Part shown: positions 19,132-25,893 of the stretch, one piece after another | How positions within the stretch are numbered: the first letter of the stretch is position 1 | How the letters are laid out: every line of letters begins with the position of its first letter | Assembly: GCA_012513225.1 (NCBI GenBank) | Contig: JAAZCQ010000014.1 | Coordinates: forward strand, 1-42,875 | DNA from: Erysipelotrichaceae bacterium | GTDB taxonomy: Bacteria > Bacillota_I > Bacilli_A > Erysipelotrichales > Erysipelotrichaceae | Length of the DNA: 42,875 nucleotides | Reading direction: 5' to 3' | The notes under the pieces: model-generated | Database searches by the model: none | Told to the model about the DNA's origin: nothing | What the model saw: only the letters and a program-made list of their open reading frames with translations | Program-made: the position numbers and the translations under genes

Positions 19132-19898
19132 GTCCATAAATCAAAATGTTTTCCAACATCAATAGGATTATGTGCATCACTTGCCAGCATTATTTTCACA
19201 CCTTTATCAAGTAATATTTTTTTAAATTCATTACTTAAACCAGGGTCCTTATGATTGTATCTATAGTAACAACCAAAGTTATTTTCTACAAATATATCAT
19301 TTTTAATAGCAAGGTCTGCTATTTTATTATAGGTTTCATTTAAGTCATATGTAGGGTATATATTAAATAATTTTATAGTATCAGGATGAGCAACTTGTGT
19401 AAAAATCTTGCTTTCCATTAGTTTAATTATTTCACTATAATATTCTTTATATATGGTATTAACATCATATTTATCCCATAAAAGCTCTTTTGAAAATTTT
19501 TCCATATCATATAAATATCCAAATACAGAATGTACTGCACCAACAAGAAAATCAAATTTATAATCTTTTAGAATATCTTTTATTAATTCTTCATTTTCAC
19601 TTGTATAGCAAACTTCAAGTCCAAATTTAACCTTTATCGGATAATTTTGTTGCTTAGCAAGTTCTATTAGCTCTAAGTAATCAACTAATGAATCTTTAAT
19701 TTTTGTTTTTAGCCACTTTTCTTGTAATTCTGAAGAATTTTTTACTTTTTCATAAATACTTGTAAATTCTTTAAATCTATGCGTATGATCAAGAATTTGT
19801 ATCTCACTTAGATTATTTTTAATAGCTTCATCTATAAAAAGATTAAGATAATCTAATGATAAAGGTCCATTTTCTAAATGTATATGTCCATCAATCAT
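19128..19898 (-). CDS. PHP domain phosphatase, HisJ family; candidate phosphoserine phosphatase
   Basis: Metal-dependent phosphoesterase, 256 residues. The PHP ligand set is complete: DGHIHLE (HxH), DHTHR, FGLEV, AVHSV, AHPD and SDAHN near the C-terminus. The ATG overlaps the serA stop by four bases (ATGA), and serA itself starts inside serC, so the three genes form one tightly coupled serC-serA-PHP operon. Serine synthesis needs exactly SerA, SerC and a phosphoserine phosphatase, and no HAD-type serB is seen in the window. Inference: this PHP protein removes the phosphate from L-phosphoserine. Histidinol-phosphatase activity, the family's namesake, is the main alternative, but no his genes are nearby. 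Only 4 bases overlap the convergent nitroreductase. Confidence 0.85.
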   Translation of the reverse strand: MIDGHIHLENGPLSLDYLNLFIDEAIKNNLSEIQILDHTHRFKEFTSIYEKVKNSSELQEKWLKTKIKDSLVDYLELIELAKQQNYPIKVKFGLEVCYTSENEELIKDILKDYKFDFLVGAVHSVFGYLYDMEKFSKELLWDKYDVNTIYKEYYSEIIKLMESKIFTQVAHPDTIKLFNIYPTYDLNETYNKIADLAIKNDIFVENNFGCYYRYNHKDPGLSNEFKKILLDKGVKIMLASDAHNPIDVGKHFDLWT

Positions 19899-21070
19899 AT
19901 TAAATCACTAAAATCAAAAGTTGTAACTTTAATCATGCCAGGAATTTTTTTAATATTTTCTACAATCTTATCTTCAACAGGATCTGCAATATCTACCATT
20001 GTATATGCAAGTTCTTTTTTTGATTTATTCATCAAATTTTCAATATTTACATCGTTTTGTGATAAAGAATCAGTTATTTGAGTTAACATTTTTGGGATAT
20101 TACTATGAATACAACAGATTCTCATTTTACCTGAAATTTCCATATTACAATTAGGTAAATTAACAGAATTAGATATATTACCTTTTTCCAAAAATTCCAT
20201 AGTTTCTCTTACTGCAAGTAAAGCACAATTATCTTCACTTTCTTCTGTAGATGCACCAAGATGAGGAAGTATTATTATATTATTATTACCTATTTGTTTT
20301 TGTACAGGAAAATCAGTAATATATTTATCTATAATTTTAAATTCAATTCCTTTTAATAAAGCTTCAGTATTAACTAATGAATCTCTAGAGAAATTTAGTA
20401 TTTTAACTCCTCTTTTCATTTTTGAGATTACTTCATCATTAATTGTATTTTTGGTTTTATCATTTAAAGGTATATGAAGTGTAATATAATCACAGTTTTT
20501 AAGCAGTTCATCTATTGAATCAGAATGCTTAACATTTCTAGAAAGATTCCATGCATTTGCTAGAGAAATATATGGATCATACCCATATACATTCATTCCA
20601 AAATCTAAAGCAAGATTTGCAACTTGTACACCAATTGCACCAAGTCCAATTACACCTAGATTTTTATTAAGTAATTCGTTTCCAGAATATAATTTTTTTT
20701 GTTTTTCTGCATCTTTGGCAATATTTTCATTATCTTTTTGGGTTTGTACCCAATTAACGCCATCAACTATTCCTCTACTTGCCATTAATAATCCAGCAAA
20801 AACAAGTTCTTTTACTGCATTTGCATTTGCGCCGGGTGTATTAAATACAACTATTCCTTTTTCACTACATTTATCTATAGGAATATTATTAACACCAGCA
20901 CCAGCTCTAGCAACTGATTTTACATTTTCACTAAATTCATAATCATGAATATTTGCACTTCTAAGTAATATAGCGTCTTCATCTTCAAAGTGTTTAGAAA
21001 TTTTATATTTATTTGAAAAAGTATTCAATCCTACACTAGAAATATCATTTAATGTTTTAATTTTGTACAT
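19895..21070 (-). CDS. serA: D-3-phosphoglycerate dehydrogenase
   Basis: First enzyme of serine synthesis: oxidises 3-phosphoglycerate with NAD+. The start is ATG 21070, inside the end of serC, because GAGGAAAAC lies 9 bases upstream; a TTG 15 bases earlier is less likely. 391 residues. The Rossmann motif GLGAIGVQVANLAL is in the middle, followed by DYITLHIPL and LPHLGASTEESE (catalytic His). The C-terminal ~70 residues form an ACT domain (MRICCIHSNIPKML...), which in other SerA proteins binds serine as feedback inhibitor. This is the short, Bacillus-independent type with only the ACT domain. Translationally coupled to serC upstream and to the PHP gene downstream. Confidence 0.95.
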   Translation of the reverse strand: MYKIKTLNDISSVGLNTFSNKYKISKHFEDEDAILLRSANIHDYEFSENVKSVARAGAGVNNIPIDKCSEKGIVVFNTPGANANAVKELVFAGLLMASRGIVDGVNWVQTQKDNENIAKDAEKQKKLYSGNELLNKNLGVIGLGAIGVQVANLALDFGMNVYGYDPYISLANAWNLSRNVKHSDSIDELLKNCDYITLHIPLNDKTKNTINDEVISKMKRGVKILNFSRDSLVNTEALLKGIEFKIIDKYITDFPVQKQIGNNNIIILPHLGASTEESEDNCALLAVRETMEFLEKGNISNSVNLPNCNMEISGKMRICCIHSNIPKMLTQITDSLSQNDVNIENLMNKSKKELAYTMVDIADPVEDKIVENIKKIPGMIKVTTFDFSDLI

Positions 21071-22145
21071 TATTGTTTTCCTCAAATTCTTTCATGAAAT
21101 TTACTAGGGCTTTAACTCCTTCAACAGACATACCGTTATATATGCTAGCTCGCATTCCTCCAACACTCCTGTGACCTTTTAAGTTAACAAGTCCTTGTTT
21201 TGTTGCTTCGTTTACAAATTTTTTATCAAGATCATCGTTTCCTGTTACAAAGGTAACATTCATTATAGATCTATCTTCTTTTTTAACAGGGTTACTAAAC
21301 ATTTTAGAATTATCTAAAAAATTATAAAGAATTTCAGCTTTTTCTTCATTAATTTTTTTCATATTTTCTAAACCACCGATTGTTTCTTCTAAATATTCTA
21401 ATACTAAACCGCAAATATAAATTGAATATGTTGGTGGGGTGTTATACATAGAACCATTATCTGCCATTATCTTATAGCTAAGCATACTAGGCAAATCTTT
21501 TCTTTCTTCAATTAAATCTTCTCTAATAATTACGACAGTTAATCCTGCTGGCCCCATATTTTTTTGTGCTCCAGCAAATATTAATCCATACTTACTAACA
21601 TCACATGGTTCACTTAAAATACAACTAGATAAATCAGCAACTAATGTTTTACCTTTTGTACAAGGTAGTTTTGTATAACGTGTTCCATAAATTGTATTAT
21701 TTTCACATATATAAAGATAATCACTATCATCATTTATCATATCTTCATTGATTTCAGGTATATAAGAAAATGTAGCTTCTTCACTAGATGCAATTACATT
21801 TGCTTCACCTAATTTTTTAAATTCTGATATTGCTTTCTTTGTCCATTGTCCAGTATTAATAAAATCTGCTTTTTTGTTTTTCATTAAGTTAAGTGGAATC
21901 ATTGTGAATTGTAAAGAGGCACCACCTTGTAAAAATAATACCTTATAATTGTTAGGTATATTCATTAGTCTACGTAATCTAGCTTCACAATCATTAATGA
22001 TAGCTTCGTATGCTTTGGAGCGATGCGACATTTCCATTACACTCATTTTAGCATCTTCATATTCTAACATTTGATTGGCAGCCTTTTGTAGAACTGGTTC
22101 AAAAAGGCATGATGGTCCTGCGCTAAAGTTGTATACTCTACTCAT
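21057..22145 (-). CDS. serC: Phosphoserine aminotransferase
   Basis: PLP enzyme converting 3-phosphohydroxypyruvate to phosphoserine with glutamate. 362 residues, standard length. N-terminal NFSAGPSCLFEPVLQKA; LFLQGGASLQFTMIP (PLP phosphate loop); the Schiff-base Lys in IFAGAQKNMGPAG; and C-terminal GHRSVGGMRASIYN. ATG with AAAGGAGAG. First gene of serC-serA-PHP. A small hairpin (ACATC/GATGT) sits just upstream of the SD on the minus strand; no T-box or other serine-responsive leader is visible in the 69-base gap to lepB. Confidence 0.96.
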   Translation of the reverse strand: MSRVYNFSAGPSCLFEPVLQKAANQMLEYEDAKMSVMEMSHRSKAYEAIINDCEARLRRLMNIPNNYKVLFLQGGASLQFTMIPLNLMKNKKADFINTGQWTKKAISEFKKLGEANVIASSEEATFSYIPEINEDMINDDSDYLYICENNTIYGTRYTKLPCTKGKTLVADLSSCILSEPCDVSKYGLIFAGAQKNMGPAGLTVVIIREDLIEERKDLPSMLSYKIMADNGSMYNTPPTYSIYICGLVLEYLEETIGGLENMKKINEEKAEILYNFLDNSKMFSNPVKKEDRSIMNVTFVTGNDDLDKKFVNEATKQGLVNLKGHRSVGGMRASIYNGMSVEGVKALVNFMKEFEENNNVQN

Positions 22146-22214
22146 TTGATACTCTCCTTTACATCAAATAGATGTTTAATACAGTTTATGAAAAAAAGTT
22201 GAAAAAGGCAAATA

Positions 22215-22778
22215 TTATTTTAAACCTCTAAAAACAAATAGTATTTTTCCAAAAATATTTTTTTTGTTTATAAGTCCAGTTTCAGAGTTTCTTGAATCTA
22301 ATGATACTTCTCTATTGTCTCCTAAAAGAAAATATTCATCATCGCTTAATGTTATTGGAAAACTAATATCTTGCAAATACGTTGTACCGTTTTCTGTATA
22401 TGAAGACTCATCTATTTGCGTATTATTTACAAATACATAGCCATCTTTAATATCTATTGTATCATTTGGTAATCCAATTACTCTTTTTATAATATACATA
22501 TTTTGATCAATTTTTTTTGCGACAATTATATCAAATCTATCTATTGTTTTATCTAGTCTATTAAATAGTATAATATCATTTTCATGCAATCCCTTTTCCA
22601 TAGAAGACCCTTTAATAGTAGCAATACCAATAAATACATTTAGTATTATAAATACTATTAAAGTAGGCAAAATTATTGAAGAAATATATTTTATTATCGA
22701 AATATATTTCTCTCTTTTTGCTTGTTCTTGTTTTGCTTTAATTAATGATTCATTTACTAAATTTTTTATATCATTCAT
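22215..22778 (-). CDS. lepB: Signal peptidase I
   Basis: Membrane serine protease that removes signal peptides from secreted proteins on the outer face of the membrane. Single N-terminal membrane helix (about residues 26-53), then catalytic Ser59 in KGSSMEKG and Lys98 in YIIKRVIGLP, and the C-terminal box GDNREVSLDSRNS. The chosen ATG 22778 overlaps the end of the DivIVA-like gene by 8 bases; a GTG five codons earlier is possible. Neither has a clear SD, so translation is probably coupled. 187 residues, the size of Gram-positive Sip proteins. The canonical SMxPT around the Ser is SMEKG here, a small deviation. Confidence 0.92.
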   Translation of the reverse strand: MNDIKNLVNESLIKAKQEQAKREKYISIIKYISSIILPTLIVFIILNVFIGIATIKGSSMEKGLHENDIILFNRLDKTIDRFDIIVAKKIDQNMYIIKRVIGLPNDTIDIKDGYVFVNNTQIDESSYTENGTTYLQDISFPITLSDDEYFLLGDNREVSLDSRNSETGLINKKNIFGKILFVFRGLK

Positions 22779-23349
22779 CTTTTGATATTTCACTTATGTC
22801 TTTAGGTAAACTTTCTAGCATACTAGATAAAGTGGTATTAACTTCAGTTATACTTTCTAATAGAGTGTTGCTTATCAAGTATAAATCCGAGATATTTTTC
22901 GCAAGTTTTTTATATCTATTTTCATAGTCTTCTAATATTTTGTTTGCATCAGTTTTAAAGGATATTTGTTGAAAAGCTTTAGCCTTTGATAAATCTAAGA
23001 TTCTTTTAGATTTTATCTCAGCTTCTTGTATCATTTTATCACTTAGTTTATTTATACTTAAAATTGCATTAGTAAGCTGATTTTGTGTATATTCTTGTAC
23101 TACTGTTTTTTCATGATGCGTTATTACATCAACAAGCCTTTGGTTTTCAACCAAAATTGTAGCCAGTCTTTCATCATATTCTAATAGTTTGACATTTAAC
23201 TCATCAATTTCATTTTTATATTTATTAATTATTTCTTTGTTTTTTTCATCGTTTTCTTCAAAATCTTTAAATTTATTTTGGATAAAATCTAAAACCTCAA
23301 CTTTGTCATATCCACCTATCTTGACACTTTTAAATAATTCATCACTCAT
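22771..23349 (-). CDS. DivIVA-domain coiled-coil protein
   Basis: Cytoplasmic membrane-associated coiled-coil protein of 192 residues. The start is ATG 23349, preceded by GATGAGGTAA and by an extended -10 promoter; longer versions would begin upstream of that promoter. The N-terminal FKSVKIGGYDKVEVLDFIQ resembles the DivIVA/GpsB membrane-binding segment (GYDxxEVxxFL), followed by about 100 residues of Glu/Lys-rich coiled coil and a helical C-terminus. Proteins of this group mark poles or septa or act in peptidoglycan synthesis. Pairing with a signal peptidase gene (8-base overlap) suggests an envelope role. It is shorter than true DivIVA; the exact function is not clear. Confidence 0.7.
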   Translation of the reverse strand: MSDELFKSVKIGGYDKVEVLDFIQNKFKDFEENDEKNKEIINKYKNEIDELNVKLLEYDERLATILVENQRLVDVITHHEKTVVQEYTQNQLTNAILSINKLSDKMIQEAEIKSKRILDLSKAKAFQQISFKTDANKILEDYENRYKKLAKNISDLYLISNTLLESITEVNTTLSSMLESLPKDISEISKDE

Positions 23350-23371
23350 AAGTATTACCTCATCGAATAAC

Positions 23372-23380
23372 ATTATATCA
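23372..23380 (-). promoter_or_regulatory. Extended -10 promoter of the DivIVA-like/lepB operon
   Basis: TGATATAAT reads down the minus strand from 23380 to 23372, identical to the rpiR promoter core. The predicted transcription start leaves a leader of about 15 bases containing the SD. Confidence 0.6.
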
Positions 23381-23455
23381 ATATAAATCAGAAAATTGTA
23401 TAAATTAATGTCTATCAATGTTTTTTTGCCATTAATATTGTATAATTACTAAAAT

Positions 23456-23482
23456 AAAGGGGATATTGTTTACAATATTATA
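23456..23482 (+). promoter_or_regulatory. Distant ribosome-binding site with intervening hairpin before the sigma factor gene
   Basis: AAAGGGG (23456-23462) is the only good SD, but lies 20 bases from the ATG at 23483. Between them ATATTG (23463-23468) and CAATAT (23473-23478) form a perfect 6-bp hairpin with loop TTTA. Folding it would remove 16 bases and bring the SD within 4 bases of the ATG. It could make translation depend on temperature or on a binding partner. Confidence 0.45.
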
Positions 23483-24058
23483 ATGTCAAATTTAAATCAT
23501 AAACAAATTGCAAAATTAGTTAAAAAAGTTAAAGAAGGAGATAGCAATAGCTTTGCAAAGCTGTATGAATTAACTTACCAAAAAGTATATTTCTTTTCTT
23601 TATATTTAACAAAAAATGAAACTCTTGCACAAGATGTCGTACAGGAGACTTTTATATATGCATTAAAACAAATAAATACATTAAAGGATGATAAATTATT
23701 TGTTGCATGGTTAAACAGGATTAATTATACTACTGCTCTTAAAATCTTAGAAAAAGAGAAAAATATTAGTTTAAGTGAAGAAGATTTATATAGTATTCCT
23801 GATCATAATCCAAATAGTAATCCTATGAAAAAAATAGTCGTAGATAGTGAAAAGGAGGAAATATTGAGCGCTATAAGCACATTACCTTATGGACTTAGAG
23901 CAGTAATAATAATGAAGTATTACCATGATATGAAAAATAAAGAAATAGCTATGGCACTTGATTGTCCTGTTGGAACTGTTAAAAGTAGACTAAACACAGC
24001 AAGAAATTTATTGAAGCATAAATTGATTCATATAAAGGAGGAGGAAGCATATGATTGA
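23483..24058 (+). CDS. Sigma-70 family (ECF-like) RNA polymerase sigma factor
   Basis: Alternative sigma factor of 191 residues. Region 2 spans about residues 20-90, with the core-binding and -10-recognition sequence DVVQETFIYALKQINTLKDD. A linker (about 90-125) follows, and region 4 (about 128-185) ends with a helix-turn-helix: NKEIAMALDCPVGTVKSRL. This two-domain plan is that of ECF sigma factors. The next gene starts inside its 3' end and encodes a membrane-anchored protein, as expected for a sigma/anti-sigma pair. The regulon is unknown; the divergent DivIVA/lepB promoter 100 bases away might be part of it. The translation start has an unusual SD-hairpin arrangement. Confidence 0.9.
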   Translation: MSNLNHKQIAKLVKKVKEGDSNSFAKLYELTYQKVYFFSLYLTKNETLAQDVVQETFIYALKQINTLKDDKLFVAWLNRINYTTALKILEKEKNISLSEEDLYSIPDHNPNSNPMKKIVVDSEKEEILSAISTLPYGLRAVIIMKYYHDMKNKEIAMALDCPVGTVKSRLNTARNLLKHKLIHIKEEEAYD

Positions 24059-24785
24059 TAATCTACATATAAAAAGTGCATTAAATAATGCATCAAAAAA
24101 GATATCAATGGATGATACTGTAGCTAAAGAAACATTATTTAATGTTTTAAAAGAAGCTAATATGTCAACAAATGTTATCTTTACTCCTGTAATAGGTGCT
24201 GCATTAATATCAAAACCAAAAATTAATACAACTAATGTCATTGCAGCTACTACAGCTGGAGCATCAATAGTAGCTTTAGCTAATTACAATCCAACAATAA
24301 AATATATCAATTATGATCAAACTATTACAAACAAACCTGTAGAAATATTAATAGATCTTTCTACAAGTACAGGTATTCAAGAAATATATGCTCAAAATAC
24401 AAATGGAAGTATTTATTATGGATATAAAAATAATAATATTTATGTAATAGAAATTGAAGAAAATGGTAACTATGATGTAGTGGTTGTTAGTGATAGTGGT
24501 AATAAAGATAAGAAAAAAATAGAGGTTTCAAATATTGATAAATTTGGACCAACTATAGAATCTTATTCATTAGATAATAATATATGGAGTTTTTCTTATA
24601 TGGATGAAATGAGTGAGATTGATTTTGAGAGTGCCTATGCATTAGTAGATGGAAATAAAATAGTTTATTCTACTATTGACTATGCAACAAATACCGTATC
24701 TTATGAAGTTGAAACTGAAATTATTAATGTATTTATAAGTGATAGTTTGGGGAATGTATCTAATTATTTAATAGAAAAGAAATAA
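24051..24785 (+). CDS. Putative membrane-anchored anti-sigma factor
   Basis: No family recognised with certainty. It overlaps the sigma factor gene by 8 bases and has a very strong SD (AAAGGAGGAGGAAGC). 244 residues. The first ~40 are a helical, charged segment that could bind the sigma factor. Around residues 41-52 and 61-76 lie two hydrophobic stretches (VIFTPVIGAALIS; NVIAATTAGASIVALA), probably one membrane span. The remaining ~165 residues are beta-rich (repeated Tyr/Asn/Ile/Val, for example KPVEILIDLSTSTGIQEIY) and likely face outside, like bacterial Ig-like sensor domains. No zinc-finger (ZAS) His-Cys motif is present, so this is not the common ZAS-type anti-sigma. Confidence 0.6.
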   Translation: MIDNLHIKSALNNASKKISMDDTVAKETLFNVLKEANMSTNVIFTPVIGAALISKPKINTTNVIAATTAGASIVALANYNPTIKYINYDQTITNKPVEILIDLSTSTGIQEIYAQNTNGSIYYGYKNNNIYVIEIEENGNYDVVVVSDSGNKDKKKIEVSNIDKFGPTIESYSLDNNIWSFSYMDEMSEIDFESAYALVDGNKIVYSTIDYATNTVSYEVETEIINVFISDSLGNVSNYLIEKK

Positions 24786-24854
24786 TTTTCAAAATTACAC
24801 AAATCTTTCACATTTCTTTCATTCAGTTCACACAAGCTACTTATATACTATAGG

Positions 24855-24948
24855 TAATCAAATTTGGTAGAGTTTGATTAAGATTTCTTTCCCCCGTTTA
24901 TGGATTAATTATCCAATGAAAAAGATGCGACTGGTAACCGCATCTTTT
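24855..24948 (+). ncRNA. Candidate small regulatory RNA with C-rich single-stranded motif
   Basis: In the 164-base gap after the sigma operon: hairpin TAATCAAA/TTTGATTA (24855-24862, 24873-24880), then unpaired AGATTTCTTTCCCCCGTTTA, a small hairpin TGGAT/ATCCA (24901-24915), and the intrinsic terminator at 24920-24948. A weak promoter-like pair TTCAGT (24822-24827) and TATACT (24844-24849), spacer 16, lies right before it. C-rich unpaired loops like this pair with Shine-Dalgarno sequences in Gram-positive sRNAs. It could equally be the 3' untranslated region of the sigma operon. Confidence 0.45.
24920..24948. terminator. Bidirectional terminator between the sigma operon and the CobW-like operon
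   Basis: Perfect 10-bp stem AAAAGATGCG (24920-24929) with CGCATCTTTT (24939-24948), T-run on both strands, between convergent operons. Confidence 0.9.
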
Positions 24949-24949
24949 T

Positions 24950-25891
24950 TTAGCTAAAACTTACTAATTCATATTCTGGCTTATCATATGTTTTTACATT
25001 TTTTGCATATATTACAAGGGTATTTGAATTATCGCCTCTATCAATCATTTTTAGAGTTCCTACAACTTCATACCAGTTATTTAGTTTCATTTGTTGAATA
25101 TTTACTCCTGTAACAGTGATACCTATTGGCTGCATGTCATCAGCGCAACATACCATCGCTAATCTACCTAAAATAAATGAATGCTGTAGTCCAGGAATCT
25201 TTTCCATAAACATTCCTCTTAGTCTAATATCCTTTCCGTTATAATTTTCTATGTTTTCTATTGCATCCATGTACCACAAACCATAATCATTATCATTAAT
25301 ATCAATTAATTCTGAGTTTATATCAAAAGGTAAATCATCCATGGTGAATTCTTCTGGTTCACCATTTTTATTTATATATACTATTTGAGCTTCTCTATTA
25401 ACAACTTTTATATTATTTCTTAATTGAGTTTTTGATATAGAATCATCTACTCTATTAAAAATAATTGCATTAGAATATTTTGTTATTTCATACATATAAG
25501 ATTTCATATTATTCATATAAGTTAAAAATGTTGATGCATCAATAGTAGTAAGAATTTGTACAATAACCCATTCTTTTAATAAATCTCTTGTAATTAGTTC
25601 GCTTAGAGATTCTAAACCATTGTATTCTATAAAGATTTGTTGAGGTTTAAATGTATCTTGTAATAATTGCATCGTTTGTAAATCTAAATTTATAGAAGAA
25701 TCTAATTGAACAATTGAACAATTGTATTTTTCTAACCACTTATCACTAAAAGATTCTTCACCTTCTTCAAATTGAATAATTAAAGTTTTAAAATTATCAT
25801 CACTAAATTCAGGATCTTCCATTGATTCTTTAATTAATGATGTTTTTCCACTATCTAGAAATCCAGTTATTATATATATAGGAACTGCCAT
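24950..25891 (-). CDS. CobW-like (COG0523) GTPase fused to a DUF1980/YcgQ-like domain
   Basis: 313 residues. The N-terminal half is a P-loop GTPase of the CobW/COG0523 group (ITGFLDSGKTSL, residues 8-19), but the CxCC metal-binding motif of the group is missing. The last ~110 residues contain FILGRLAMVCCADDMQPIGI, which resembles the C-terminal domain of the YcgQ/DUF1980 membrane partner proteins. In many Bacillota COG0523 genes sit beside separate YcgQ/YcgR permease genes; here that soluble domain appears fused to a second GTPase-like domain and no permease is seen. It follows the canonical CobW gene by 2 bases with no strong SD, so coupled translation is likely. Probably involved in metal (zinc) handling; inference only. 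Confidence 0.7.
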   Translation of the reverse strand: MAVPIYIITGFLDSGKTSLIKESMEDPEFSDDNFKTLIIQFEEGEESFSDKWLEKYNCSIVQLDSSINLDLQTMQLLQDTFKPQQIFIEYNGLESLSELITRDLLKEWVIVQILTTIDASTFLTYMNNMKSYMYEITKYSNAIIFNRVDDSISKTQLRNNIKVVNREAQIVYINKNGEPEEFTMDDLPFDINSELIDINDNDYGLWYMDAIENIENYNGKDIRLRGMFMEKIPGLQHSFILGRLAMVCCADDMQPIGITVTGVNIQQMKLNNWYEVVGTLKMIDRGDNSNTLVIYAKNVKTYDKPEYELVSFS

Positions 25892-25893
25892 AA

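Noticed and set aside
22146-22214. Serine T-box or riboswitch before serC
   Set aside because: Only 69 bases with one 5-bp hairpin; no T-box sequence or terminator/antiterminator pair.
24786-24854. Repeated TTCACA/TTTCAT motifs as an ECF promoter
   Set aside because: Three loose copies in an AT-rich stretch; no -10 partner with consistent spacing except the weak pair listed with the sRNA.
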